From contig NZ_HE978531.1 in assembly GCF_000311745.1 (NCBI RefSeq), positions 356,787 to 420,786 on the forward strand: a DNA stretch of 64,000 nucleotides, in the 5' to 3' direction. The stretch comes from Anaerococcus obesiensis ph10 (lineage in GTDB: Bacteria; Bacillota; Clostridia; Tissierellales; Peptoniphilaceae). A program made the translations under genes and the position numbers. How positions within the stretch are numbered: position 1 is the first letter of the stretch; each line of letters begins with the position of its first letter. Below the pieces are notes generated by a model. The model saw nothing but the letters and a program-made list of their open reading frames with translations, made no database searches and was not told the origin of the DNA. This document shows, piece by piece, positions 34,193 through 42,995 of this stretch.

Positions 34193-35476
34193 CTATTCAT
34201 AATAATCAAAAACTATATCTCCTATAGCAACAGAATCTCCTTCTTGGATTCCCATTTCTACAAACTTTTCAAAAACACCCATTTCTCTTAGATTTTTTTC
34301 GAAATACATACGACTATCATAATCATCTAAATTAACTTTTTCTAAAAGCTTATCGATTCTATATCCGTTGCAAACATAAATCCCATCTTCTATTTCAAAA
34401 TTTAATTCATCACTTGCAATTGACTTATCATAAAATTCTTCAAGATAAGCTTCATCGACTTTTTCATCAAGATCGTATTGTTCATCTTCAAAATTATATA
34501 AAACTCTTGAAACTTCATCAATCAAATCTTTTATTCCATTTGTTGTAGCAGCTGAAATTCTAAAAATTTTATATTTATCTGAGTATTTTTCTTCGAATTT
34601 TTTATAATTTTCATTAAAATCTAAGTCTGATTTATTAAGAGCAACTATTTGATATTTGTTATAAAGATTTTCATCAAATAATTTTAATTCTTTATTTATA
34701 AGCTCAAAATCTTCAATAGGATCTCGTCCTTCAAAACCTGAAATGTCTACTAAATGAACAAGAATTTTACATCTTTGAACGTGTTTTAAAAAATCATGGC
34801 CAAGACCTAAACCTTCATTGGCACCTTCTATTAGTCCTGGAATGTCAGCAACTATAAAAGATCTTTCTTTATCAATTTTAACGACTCCTAGATTTGGATC
34901 AAGAGTTGTAAAATGGTAATTTGCAATTTTTGGTTTTGCTTTAGAAATAACAGAAATCAAGGTTGATTTTCCTACATTTGGAAGTCCAACCAAACCGACA
35001 TCAGCCAAAATTTTAAGCTCAAGACTTATAGTTATTTTTTGACCTTCTTTTCCTTTTTGAGCAAAACGTGGAGCTTGTCTTGTGGAAGATTTGTAATGAA
35101 CATTTCCTTTTCCACCTTTGCCACCCTTCGCTATTAGAAATTCTTCTCCATTTTTTTTCAAATCTTTTATAATTTTTCCGCTTGTACTTTCTCTAACAAT
35201 TGTTCCAACTGGTACATATAAATAAAGATCTTCTCCTTTTTTCCCAAATCTTTTTTTACCCATACCGTCTTCGCCATTTGTTGCTTTATATTTTGTTTTA
35301 TATCTATATTCTTCAAGCGTTGAAAGGGAATTTGTAGCTTTTATATAAATACTTGCTCCATCTCCTCCATCTCCACCTGCAGGCCCTCCTGTAGGTTCAT
35401 ATTTTTCTCTTCTGAAGGCGACTGCTCCATCTCCACCTTTTCCGGCTTGAAGTTCAATTTTTGCATAATCAATCAT
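34193..35476 (-). CDS. obg: GTPase Obg
   Basis: 50S assembly and stringent-response GTPase, 427 residues. Glycine-rich Obg fold (~1-158, AGKGGDGAVAFRREKY, GGPAGGDGGDGAS), G domain (GLPNVGKSTLI, DIPGLIEGANEGLGLG, NKSD), and a C-terminal OCT domain (~350-427, FEIEDGIYVCNGYRIDKLLE). Complete. AAAAGGA precedes ATG 35476. It follows the terminator behind rpmA by ~25 bases, so expression needs read-through or an unseen promoter. Confidence 0.97.
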   Translation of the reverse strand: MIDYAKIELQAGKGGDGAVAFRREKYEPTGGPAGGDGGDGASIYIKATNSLSTLEEYRYKTKYKATNGEDGMGKKRFGKKGEDLYLYVPVGTIVRESTSGKIIKDLKKNGEEFLIAKGGKGGKGNVHYKSSTRQAPRFAQKGKEGQKITISLELKILADVGLVGLPNVGKSTLISVISKAKPKIANYHFTTLDPNLGVVKIDKERSFIVADIPGLIEGANEGLGLGHDFLKHVQRCKILVHLVDISGFEGRDPIEDFELINKELKLFDENLYNKYQIVALNKSDLDFNENYKKFEEKYSDKYKIFRISAATTNGIKDLIDEVSRVLYNFEDEQYDLDEKVDEAYLEEFYDKSIASDELNFEIEDGIYVCNGYRIDKLLEKVNLDDYDSRMYFEKNLREMGVFEKFVEMGIQEGDSVAIGDIVFDYYE

Positions 35477-35497
35477 TGGTGTAAATTTCCTTTTTAC

Positions 35498-35523
35498 AAA
35501 AAAAGCTTGCCCGTGGGCAAGCT
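35498..35523 (-). terminator. Terminator behind rpmA
   Basis: AGCTTGCC (35504-35511) / GGCAAGCT (35516-35523) with a 4-nt loop; an A run at 35498-35504 gives the U tract on the - strand. It partly separates the L21-Prp-L27 unit from obg. Confidence 0.88.
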
Positions 35524-35532
35524 AGTTCTCTA

Positions 35533-35826
35533 TTAAGCAATGTCTTGCTTTGGATATACAGAAACTTGTTTTCTATTTTTTCCTTTTCTTTCAAATTTAA
35601 CTACTCCTTGGCATACAGCAAAAAGTGTGTCATCGCCACCTTTTTTTACATTTTCGCCAGGGTGAATTTTTGTTCCTCTTTGTCTAACGATAATTGTTCC
35701 AGCATTTACTGTTTGTCCATCAGCTCTTTTAACGCCAAGTCTTTTTGCATTAGAATCTCTACCGTTTTTAGAAGAAGAAACTCCTTTTTTACTAGAAAAT
35801 CTTTGTAAGTTTATGTTTAAAAACAT
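35533..35826 (-). CDS. rpmA: 50S ribosomal protein L27 with N-terminal extension
   Basis: 97 residues: [50 protein letters not shown]. The N-terminus [12 protein letters not shown] matches the Firmicute leader that is removed by Prp so that L27 can reach the peptidyl-transferase centre. The typical leader ends LQFFA; here it is LQRFS. Lies two bases after prp. Confidence 0.97.
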   Translation of the reverse strand: MFLNINLQRFSSKKGVSSSKNGRDSNAKRLGVKRADGQTVNAGTIIVRQRGTKIHPGENVKKGGDDTLFAVCQGVVKFERKGKNRKQVSVYPKQDIA

Positions 35827-35827
35827 C

Positions 35828-36139
35828 CTAAACCTCCCTATAATTTAAATTAACATATTCATTATAATTTGTGAGTAAAGTTTTAATACCAATTTCAAAA
35901 TCATTTAAAATAATTTCAGATTTTTCATTTGAATTTTTTAACGAAACTTTCATTTCGTTTTTATCATCAAAAAAATCAAATTGTACTTCGTAATAATCTA
36001 AGGTATTTACTGCTGTGTATGATAAAATAGACACTGCAGCACAAACTATATCATATCCGTGTTGATCAAAATTTGCATGACCTTTTATTGCAAATCCTAA
36101 TCTTTTTTCTTTTTTTATTAATAAAGTAACATCAATCAT
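35828..36139 (-). CDS. prp: Ribosomal-processing cysteine protease Prp
   Basis: 103 residues (YsxB). [18 protein letters not shown] holds the catalytic His and Cys. It cleaves the L27 N-terminal extension, and its gene lies between rplU and rpmA as in other Firmicutes with extended L27. The ATG at 36139 overlaps the rplU stop by one base (TAATG). Confidence 0.94.
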   Translation of the reverse strand: MIDVTLLIKKEKRLGFAIKGHANFDQHGYDIVCAAVSILSYTAVNTLDYYEVQFDFFDDKNEMKVSLKNSNEKSEIILNDFEIGIKTLLTNYNEYVNLNYREV

Positions 36140-36450
36140 TAACAAGAAATATTGTTAATTTCAACTAAAGTATATGGTTGTCTATGACCTTTTTTAGTTT
36201 TTGATGCTTTTTTAGGTCTATATTTAAACACAACTATTTTTTTGTCTTTAGCTTGATCTTTTACAGTAGCTTCAACTTTTGCATTTTCAACTATTGGAGT
36301 TCCAACTTTTAAATCACTATCGCTTTTTACTAATAGTACATCTTCAAAGCTTACACTATCTCCTATTTCTGCATTAAGTTTTTCAACTCTAACTAGATCG
36401 CCTTCTGATACTTTATATTGTTTTCCACCTGTCTTAATTATAGCGTACAT
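36139..36450 (-). CDS. rplU: 50S ribosomal protein L21
   Basis: 103 residues: MYAIIKTGGKQYKVSEGDLVRVEKL, VLLVKSDSDLKVGTP, KYRPKKASKTKKGHRQPYT. ATG 36450 is fixed by AGGAGGTG five bases upstream; codons further upstream belong to the leader. Confidence 0.97.
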   Translation of the reverse strand: MYAIIKTGGKQYKVSEGDLVRVEKLNAEIGDSVSFEDVLLVKSDSDLKVGTPIVENAKVEATVKDQAKDKKIVVFKYRPKKASKTKKGHRQPYTLVEINNISC

Positions 36451-36513
36451 AGTACACCTCCTATTTAGATTCTCGCCAGTCAAGGTGATCAGTACCCATA
36501 CTGAGCGGTTTAC
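36451..36513 (-). promoter_or_regulatory. L21 (rplU) leader
   Basis: Unusually G+C-rich for this window and with the arrangement I know from the Firmicute L21 leader (Rfam L21_leader): ACCGCTCAGTATGGGTAC, then GATCACCTTGACTGG and GCGAGAA, ahead of the ribosome binding site. It is presumed to bind L21 and regulate the rplU-prp-rpmA operon. Confidence 0.75.
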
Positions 36514-36519
36514 CATAAT

Positions 36520-36548
36520 ATATTACCAATAAATACAAGTTTTGTCAA
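36520..36548 (-). promoter_or_regulatory. Promoter of rplU-prp-rpmA
   Basis: - strand TTGACA (36548-36543), 17-bp spacer, TAATAT (36525-36520), ending a few bases before the L21 leader. Confidence 0.75.
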
Positions 36549-36549
36549 C

Positions 36550-37716
36550 TTATATATCAAATATTTCCATATTTTCAATTGCCTTATTTTCTAGATTTTC
36601 AATATCTAAATTACTTTCACTTTCTTTTATATATTTTAGTTTTGGTTTTGTAATTGGATTTGATGGGGCAAAAATTGAGCAACAATCATCATAAGGTTCA
36701 ATACTTTTTTCATAAGAACCAATGAATAGTGCCCTATCTATTATTTCTGTTTTATCAAGTGCAATTAATGGTTTAAAAATTGGAAGTTTTGTTGCATCTT
36801 CAATTACTGTCATAGACTCTACTGTTTGGCTTGCAACTTGACCTAAACTTTCTCCTGTAATTAAAGCATGGTAATTATTTTTTTCTGAAATTTTTTCAGC
36901 TATTCTCATCATAAATCTTCTTGATAAAATTGTTGTTTGATTTCTATGACAATTTTTATTTATTGCCTTGTAAATTTCTGCCATATTTACAGAATATATT
37001 CTCATTTTCCCAGTATATTGGGATAATATTTTTCCTAAATCAACAGCTTTTTGCAAGGCTCTTTTTGATGTAAATGGATAAGAATGAAAATGCAGACAAT
37101 TAATTCTCATTCCTCTTTTTGCCATCATAAAACCTGCAACTGGTGAATCAATTCCTCCTGATAATAACAAAAGTCCATTTCCACTTGAGCCTAGTGGAAG
37201 TCCTCCCATTCCTTCGTGTCTATTTGCATAAACATAAGCGTATTTTTTTATATCTATAAAAACTTTAAAATCTGGATTATGAACGTCAACTTTTAAATTA
37301 TTTTCTTTTGCATAATTTTTTAGGATAAATCCACCCATCATTTGTGAAAAGTCTGGAGATTTTATTTCAAATGATTTATCAACTCTATTTGTTATAACTT
37401 TAAAACTTTTATTTTTTATATCCATATTATCCAAGATTTCTTTTAAAGCATCTTCAATTGATTCGATTTTTTTATCGCATCTTTTTATCTCGGAAATATA
37501 AATTATTCCAAAAACTTTTTTTATTTCTCTAATAAGATCATCAAAATCATTTTTATCGGCTTTTATATATAATTTTGAGCTTTCAAGATACATATCTTCA
37601 TAGCCAATGTCTTTTATATTTCTTTTTATATTATCGATTGCAGCCTTAAAAAATTTATTTCTATTTTTTCCTTTTAAAAACAATTCCCCAAAGCTTACTG
37701 ATAGTAAATCTTCCAT
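36550..37716 (-). CDS. thiI: tRNA 4-thiouridine synthase ThiI
   Basis: 388 residues, without the rhodanese domain of the E. coli enzyme. N-terminal ferredoxin-like/THUMP region (~1-165), then the PP-loop LLLLSGGIDSPVAGFMMAKRG, the conserved CxxC-like EPYDDCCSIFAP segment near the end. Such short forms take sulfur directly from a dedicated cysteine desulfurase, and one (37716-38834) lies immediately upstream with a one-base overlap (TAATG). Makes s4U8 in tRNA; a thiamine role is unsupported as no thi genes are near. Confidence 0.95.
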   Translation of the reverse strand: MEDLLSVSFGELFLKGKNRNKFFKAAIDNIKRNIKDIGYEDMYLESSKLYIKADKNDFDDLIREIKKVFGIIYISEIKRCDKKIESIEDALKEILDNMDIKNKSFKVITNRVDKSFEIKSPDFSQMMGGFILKNYAKENNLKVDVHNPDFKVFIDIKKYAYVYANRHEGMGGLPLGSSGNGLLLLSGGIDSPVAGFMMAKRGMRINCLHFHSYPFTSKRALQKAVDLGKILSQYTGKMRIYSVNMAEIYKAINKNCHRNQTTILSRRFMMRIAEKISEKNNYHALITGESLGQVASQTVESMTVIEDATKLPIFKPLIALDKTEIIDRALFIGSYEKSIEPYDDCCSIFAPSNPITKPKLKYIKESESNLDIENLENKAIENMEIFDI

Positions 37717-38834
37717 TAAAACACCTTTCTTATTTCTTCTACATAAGCATATAATTTACTAGCTACAAGATCCAAATCTTCGATGGAAATATCATTTGAA
37801 AATGAAAATCTAATAGCTCCATCCATATATTTTTCATTCAAATTAAGTGCTGAAAGTATCCTGCTATTATTTCCTTTTGAGCAAGCTGAACCGCTTGATA
37901 CATAAATTTCATCTGATTCTAGCATGTGAAGTAAAACTTCTGATTTTATTTTACCAAAAGATATATTTAAAATATAAGGGCTTGAATTTTCTAAGGGAGA
38001 ATTTACGTGAATATCAGAAAATTTATCCAAAATTTTATTTCTTAAATAAATATTTAAATTTTTAACATAAGAAAAATCTTCTTTTTCTTTTGATAATTCT
38101 AATGCCTTAGCAAAGCTGTAAATTGCAGGAGCATTGGTTGTACCTGAAGAAAATATTTCTTGCCTTCCGCCATACATTAAGGGTTTAATTTTATTTTTAA
38201 AGGAATTTTTAATATATAAACCACCAATTCCTTTTGGTCCATGAACTTTATGTGATGAAAAGCTCATAGCATCAACCCCTAATTTTTTAACATCACAAGA
38301 AATTTTACCTAATGCTTGAGTTGCATCTATATGAAATAAAATATCCTTATTTTTTTTCTTAATAAGATCAGAAATTTTTCTTATATCTTGAATACTTCCT
38401 ATTTCATTTTGAACATAAATTATTGATACTAATTTTGTTTTTTCATCAATAGCTTTTTCTAATTTATCAACATCAACAAATCCAAATTCATCATTTGAAA
38501 TAAGTTTTACTTCCTTATAAATTGAATTATCAAAAGCATCAATAACAGACGAATGTTCTAATTTTGTTGTTATCGCCTTATTATTTTCGCCTGCTAATGA
38601 ATTTATTACTATATTATTGGATTCTGTTGCTCCTTTTGTAAAATAAATTTCTCTTTCATTTGCATTTATGTAAGAGGAAATAATTTTTCTAGCCTCTTTT
38701 ACTTTATTTTCCACATCCATACCAAAACTATGTAAGGCTGATGGATTGGCAAAAAAATTTTTTTCAAAATCTTTTTCTATATCAATAACTTCATCATACA
38801 TTTTTGTTGTAGCAGCATTATCTAAATATATCAT
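37716..38834 (-). CDS. Cysteine desulfurase (IscS/NifS type)
   Basis: 372-residue PLP enzyme: YLDNAATTKM start, FTKGATESNN, FHIDATQALGK, the PLP lysine in SFSSHKVHGPKGIGG and the active-site Cys loop SSGSACSKGN. Coupling to thiI suggests it mainly supplies tRNA thiolation; general Fe-S cluster supply cannot be excluded. AAAGGATGTG precedes the ATG. Confidence 0.94.
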   Translation of the reverse strand: MIYLDNAATTKMYDEVIDIEKDFEKNFFANPSALHSFGMDVENKVKEARKIISSYINANEREIYFTKGATESNNIVINSLAGENNKAITTKLEHSSVIDAFDNSIYKEVKLISNDEFGFVDVDKLEKAIDEKTKLVSIIYVQNEIGSIQDIRKISDLIKKKNKDILFHIDATQALGKISCDVKKLGVDAMSFSSHKVHGPKGIGGLYIKNSFKNKIKPLMYGGRQEIFSSGTTNAPAIYSFAKALELSKEKEDFSYVKNLNIYLRNKILDKFSDIHVNSPLENSSPYILNISFGKIKSEVLLHMLESDEIYVSSGSACSKGNNSRILSALNLNEKYMDGAIRFSFSNDISIEDLDLVASKLYAYVEEIRKVF

Positions 38835-38907
38835 TTTATCACATCCTTTAACTTATTTATTATATTATTAGAAAGAAAATAAATCAAATATAAGGTATAG
38901 TATAAGT

Positions 38908-39828
38908 ATGTTATGTGTTAGATACCCTTTTTATGGGAAAAATTTAAAAAAAGATGAATGTATTTTAGATATTGAAACTACAGGACTTGATCCAAAAAAA
39001 GATAAGCTTGTAGTTTTAGGACTAATATATTTTGATTATAAAAAAAGTAAATTTTATATAGACCAATATTTTTCAAAAAATGATAAAGAAGAAGTAAAAT
39101 TATTAAAAATTTATAAAGAAAAAATTCAAAATAAAAAATTAATAACCTATAATGGAGATATTTTTGATCTACCTTTTTTAAATATTAGATTAATAGAAAA
39201 TGAAGAAGAACCAATCTGGCAAATTAATTTGGACCTTTATAAAATTATAAAGAATAAAAGAAAATTAATAGAATTTGATTCTATGAAACTTACTAATATT
39301 GAAAAAATTGTTGGAATAGAAAGAAATGACCCATCTAGATACAAGGTTATTAGTAAATTAAATGATGATATTAAAAACAGGAACAATCCATGGCCTATAT
39401 TAATTCATAATAAAAATGACCTAATATCAACAGAAGCTATTGCTAACATTGAAGAAATTATTAATGATGAACTTTCATTTGAAATAAATAATTACAAAAT
39501 TCACTTAGATAGTGCTTATATTGATAAGGATATTGCCTATATAAAATTTTTTTCAAACAAAAGTTTAAAAAAATCATATTTTCGTGGAGAAAACTATTCA
39601 TTAAATATTAACGACCATTCTATTGAATTAAAAATTATAGTTTTGTATGGGAAATTATCAAAAAATTCATCGGGTTTTGTAACAGTTAATAATTTTAATA
39701 TCGAAAATAAAGGAAAGTATAAAATAAATAAAAATTTAATATCCATATTGGAAGATAAGATTTTTTCTTGTGAAAATATCTTAAATATTATGAAATTTTT
39801 AATCGAAAAAGAGACTGTTACAGAATGA
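38908..39828 (+). CDS. RNase H-like exonuclease (YprB family)
   Basis: 306 residues. The first ~170 form an RNase H/DnaQ-like domain: ILDIETTGLDPKKDKLVVLGL (DxE), YNGDIFDLPFLNIR, DLYKIIK and a GIERNDPSR motif typical of the predicted exonuclease family PF13482. The remainder is unlike the TPR part of B. subtilis YprB and is not recognised. The ATG at 38908 has only a weak AAGG site, so the start is uncertain. It is divergent from the desulfurase and converges on ung. Confidence 0.78.
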   Translation: MLCVRYPFYGKNLKKDECILDIETTGLDPKKDKLVVLGLIYFDYKKSKFYIDQYFSKNDKEEVKLLKIYKEKIQNKKLITYNGDIFDLPFLNIRLIENEEEPIWQINLDLYKIIKNKRKLIEFDSMKLTNIEKIVGIERNDPSRYKVISKLNDDIKNRNNPWPILIHNKNDLISTEAIANIEEIINDELSFEINNYKIHLDSAYIDKDIAYIKFFSNKSLKKSYFRGENYSLNINDHSIELKIIVLYGKLSKNSSGFVTVNNFNIENKGKYKINKNLISILEDKIFSCENILNIMKFLIEKETVTE

Positions 39829-39853
39829 ATAAATCATTTTGCAACAGTCTCTT
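39809..39853. terminator. Hairpin shared by the 3' ends of yprB-like and ung
   Basis: AAGAGACTGTT (39809-39819) / AACAGTCTCTT (39843-39853), extended inward by CAGAATGA / TCATTTTG. The A run before it gives a U tract for the ung transcript; on the + strand only a short T-rich stretch follows. Both arms lie in coding sequence. Confidence 0.75.
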
Positions 39854-40520
39854 CTATTTGCCAATCAATTGAACTCATATTATTTTTTATTAAAAAATTA
39901 TTGGTTTTTGAAAATGGTTTTGAACCAAAAAATCCTCTATGAGCTGCGAATGGAGATGGGTGAGCACTTTTTAAAATTAAATGCCTATTATTTGTTATTA
40001 ACTCTTCTTTAGATTGAGCAAACTTTCCCCAAAGAATAAATACAAGAGGTTTTTCTCTTTGATTTAATAATTTTATAATATTATCAGTTAATATTGTCCA
40101 ACCTATGTCTTTGTGAGAATTTGCTTGATGAGCTCTAACTGTTAATGTAGAATTTAATAACAAAACTCCTTGATTAGCCCATTTAATTAAATTTCCATTA
40201 TTAGGTATATATAAGCCTAAATCATCATGTAATTCTTTGTAAATATTTAACAATGATGGGGGTGTTTTTATACCTTCTTGAACAGAAAAAGAAAATCCAT
40301 GAGCTTGCCCCACACCATGGTAAGGATCTTGCCCTAATATTACAACTTTTGTATCTTCATAAGAAACTTTTTTTAATGCATTAAAAATATCATACATATT
40401 TGGATAAATTGTATAATTTTTATATTCATTAATAAGATTTTTTCTTAATCTAATATAATAATCTTTTTTCCATTCATCTTTTAAAATTTCATCCCAATCA
40501 TTTCCTATTTGAACTGACAT
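39834..40520 (-). CDS. ung: Uracil-DNA glycosylase
   Basis: Family 1 UDG, ~228 residues: [21 protein letters not shown] (catalytic Asp), [17 protein letters not shown], and [21 protein letters not shown] (catalytic His). ATG 40520 is chosen for GGAGAAGAAA upstream. It begins inside the end of lspA, hence is co-transcribed with it. Confidence 0.97.
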   Translation of the reverse strand: MSVQIGNDWDEILKDEWKKDYYIRLRKNLINEYKNYTIYPNMYDIFNALKKVSYEDTKVVILGQDPYHGVGQAHGFSFSVQEGIKTPPSLLNIYKELHDDLGLYIPNNGNLIKWANQGVLLLNSTLTVRAHQANSHKDIGWTILTDNIIKLLNQREKPLVFILWGKFAQSKEELITNNRHLILKSAHPSPFAAHRGFFGSKPFSKTNNFLIKNNMSSIDWQIEETVAK

Positions 40521-40965
40521 TTTCTTCTCCATCCATTTTTCCGAAAATTATAAAAATAATCAACAAAACTGATCCAGTTGTAACCAAAATATCTGCTACA
40601 TTAAAAACTGGAAAATCAAAAAAAGAAAATTCTATAAAATCTACAACAAATCCATGAAATAATCTGTCATAGAAATTTCCTAAAGCTCCAGAAACAATTA
40701 AAGATAATGAAATGTTTAATAATTTCGGATTGCTTTTTATGTTTCTAATGAAATAATACAATAAATAAATAACAACAACTAAAGTCAATACAAGAAAAAA
40801 TATCCTCTTATTTTGCAATATCCCAAAAGCTGCACCCCTGTTTTCTACATAAAGAAAATTAATAAAATTTGTAAAAACTGGATTTTCAATAAAATGTGAT
40901 ATTGCATAAGCTTTTGTAAACCTATCTAGTATTATTCCAATAATTATTAAAATTGTGTAAATCAT
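40498..40965 (-). CDS. lspA: Lipoprotein signal peptidase
   Basis: 155 residues, four transmembrane helices. [28 protein letters not shown] and FNVADI carry the two catalytic Asp. It cleaves prolipoproteins such as the one at 62.4 kb. Its ATG overlaps the true ylmH stop (ATGA, 40962-40965). The usual downstream rluD is absent and ung follows instead. Confidence 0.96.
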   Translation of the reverse strand: MIYTILIIIGIILDRFTKAYAISHFIENPVFTNFINFLYVENRGAAFGILQNKRIFFLVLTLVVVIYLLYYFIRNIKSNPKLLNISLSLIVSGALGNFYDRLFHGFVVDFIEFSFFDFPVFNVADILVTTGSVLLIIFIIFGKMDGEENVSSNRK

Positions 40966-41730
40966 TTATACTTCCTATATTCTATGTGATAATTATCTTT
41001 TTTACTCTTTCCTATTACCTTATCAAAAATAAATCTGCCTTCTTTTCTAATCGATATTAAAGAATTATCATCAATAATTTTTGAAGGATTATCAATAATT
41101 TGATAATTAACCTTCACTAACCTTCTTTGAATTAAAATTTTTGCCTTTGATCTTGAAAGATTTATAAATTCACTAACAATATTATCAAGTCTAAGCGAAG
41201 AAACAAATCCTCTATTTTCTATATAATCAATTTTTTGGCAAATTTAAAATATTATCTTTTTTAAAATCAATATTTACTCTTTCATTTTTTATTTTACTTA
41301 GGTTAAATTTAACAAAATCCTTATCCTTATTTAAAACTACAAATTCGCAAATTTTATCTCCAACATAAATATCCCCAATATCATTTCTTTCAAGACCTAA
41401 ATTTAAAAGAGCTCCAAGGACATCTGGATGTTTTATATTATTTTTTTTGAATTCTAATACACTTATGTAGTTTCTAGTATTAATTTCATTTGAATAAGGA
41501 TTTGCAACAAATATTTGTCTTTCGCTAGATTCATTGCATGACAAAAAAACTATCTCTATATTATTAATTTTTGCTATATCATTTAATACAGAAATCTCAA
41601 ATGGATTTAAGAAAAAACTTGAAACTTCCTTTCTAGTATAAAATGATTTTTCTAATAAAGAGATAGCTTTTTTTATATTTGCTTTGACAGACTTATCTTC
41701 AACAAAATCAATATTATATTCTAATTTCAT
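40962..41730 (-). CDS. ylmH: YlmH, S4-domain RNA-binding protein (single-base frameshift in the given sequence)
   Basis: The first frame encodes the N-terminal part (SFYTRKEVSSFFLNPFE, NIEIVFLSC, ALLNLGLERNDIGDI) but stops at 41227-41229. The next frame continues IDYIENRGFVSSLRLDNIV, then the S4 motif (NLSRSKAKILIQRRLVKVNY, DNSLISIRKEGRF), ending at 40962. The T run at 41231-41236 has six T where five are needed. Corrected, the protein is 255 residues, like B. subtilis YlmH (~257), and its stop overlaps the lspA start. In B. subtilis YlmH binds ribosomes and helps rescue stalled 50S-peptidyl-tRNA complexes. One gene. Confidence 0.9.
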
Positions 41731-41752
41731 AAAAGATTTATTAAATTACAAA

Positions 41753-42319
41753 TTATAATTGATTGTAATTTCCGCTAGAAATTTGATCTTCTACATAATT
41801 ATCAATATCTACGCCCTTTGGACAAATTACAAAAATTCCTTTAGAAACTTTTTCTACTGTTCCTTCAAGAGCATAAACAGCACCAGATACAAAATCTAAA
41901 ATTTGTCTTTTTTTGTCAACTTCAAGCATTTCAAGATTTAATACTACAACTTTTTTATCTAAAATATCATCAACAATTTTTGGACCATCTTCATCGTAGC
42001 TTAATGGTTCTTGAATAGAAATTCTAAAAGAATTTGATGTGCTTTTGCCGAAGCTTCTATTATTACTATTCATACTAACTATATTGTCTCCTCCCCTAAT
42101 TTTTCTAGCTTTGTTATTAGAAGAATAATCATTTGAAAATGATGAATAGGTGCTTGTCTTAGCGTTATCTGAGCCCATTGTACTACTAAAATCATAAGTT
42201 GAGCTAGGGCTGTAAGTTTTTTCGCTAGTTTTTTCTAATTCTTCCTCTTCATCAACTTCTTCATCATATTCATCGTAATCATCGTCAATTCCTATAAATT
42301 CTTTAAATTTATCTAACAT
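41753..42319 (-). CDS. sepF: Cell division protein SepF
   Basis: 188 residues. An N-terminal amphipathic membrane-binding helix (MLDKFKEFIG) leads to an acidic and Ser-rich linker (~12-95), then the SepF core (ISIQEPLSYDEDGPKIVDDIL, VVLNLEMLEVDKKRQILDFVSGAVYALEG, GIFVICPKGVDI). Bundles FtsZ at the septum. ATG 42319 follows AAGGATG and overlaps yggS by 11 bases. ylmG is missing between sepF and ylmH. Confidence 0.95.
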   Translation of the reverse strand: MLDKFKEFIGIDDDYDEYDEEVDEEEELEKTSEKTYSPSSTYDFSSTMGSDNAKTSTYSSFSNDYSSNNKARKIRGGDNIVSMNSNNRSFGKSTSNSFRISIQEPLSYDEDGPKIVDDILDKKVVVLNLEMLEVDKKRQILDFVSGAVYALEGTVEKVSKGIFVICPKGVDIDNYVEDQISSGNYNQL

Positions 42320-42983
42320 TTTTATACATCCTTTTACCAAATATTTTTGATCCTACTCTAATTATATTAGCTCCTTCTTCAAGAGCTATTTTATAATCAT
42401 GAGTCATTCCCATAGAAAGATATTTCATTTCAATATTATTATAACTTAAATTGGATAATTTTTCGAATATTTTTTTAAGTTCCCTAAAGCAATTTCTAAT
42501 AAGATTTTCATCTTCTGTATTAGGAGCCATAGTCATTAAACCTTTTATGTTAATATTATCTAATTTTGAGGCCTCTTCAATAACTTTATCAATCTCATCA
42601 ACAAAAAATCCTGACTTTGTTTCTTCTTTTGAAACATTTACTTGTATCAAACAATCTTGAACAATTGATAAAGATTTTGCCCTGTTATTAATTTTCTTTA
42701 AAATTTTTAAAGAATCAACAGAATGAATTAATGAAACTTCTCCTACAATTTTATTAACCTTATTAGTTTGTAAATGACCTATCAAATGCCAATTAATATC
42801 TTCTGGCATTTTTTCTTTTTTTTCTATTAATTCTTGAACTTTATTTTCTCCAAAATCCCTTAAACCGTAATTGTAAACTTCCATAATTTTATCTATTCCA
42901 TGAGTTTTTGTTACAGCCAATAGATTAGCATTATAATTTTCTAAGTCTTTTTTTAAATCATCAATATTATCTTTTATACTCAT
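42309..42983 (-). CDS. PLP homeostasis protein YggS/YlmE
   Basis: 224 residues, PLP-binding alanine-racemase-like barrel: LLAVTKTH (PLP lysine), DFGENKVQELIEKK, WHLIGHLQTNKV, IQVNVSKEETKSGF, GLMTMAP, YLSMGMTHDYKIALEEGANIIRVGSKIFG. Buffers free PLP. Start of the ylmE-sepF-ylmH cluster. Confidence 0.95.
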   Translation of the reverse strand: MSIKDNIDDLKKDLENYNANLLAVTKTHGIDKIMEVYNYGLRDFGENKVQELIEKKEKMPEDINWHLIGHLQTNKVNKIVGEVSLIHSVDSLKILKKINNRAKSLSIVQDCLIQVNVSKEETKSGFFVDEIDKVIEEASKLDNINIKGLMTMAPNTEDENLIRNCFRELKKIFEKLSNLSYNNIEMKYLSMGMTHDYKIALEEGANIIRVGSKIFGKRMYKNVR

Positions 42984-42995
42984 AACACATCCAAT

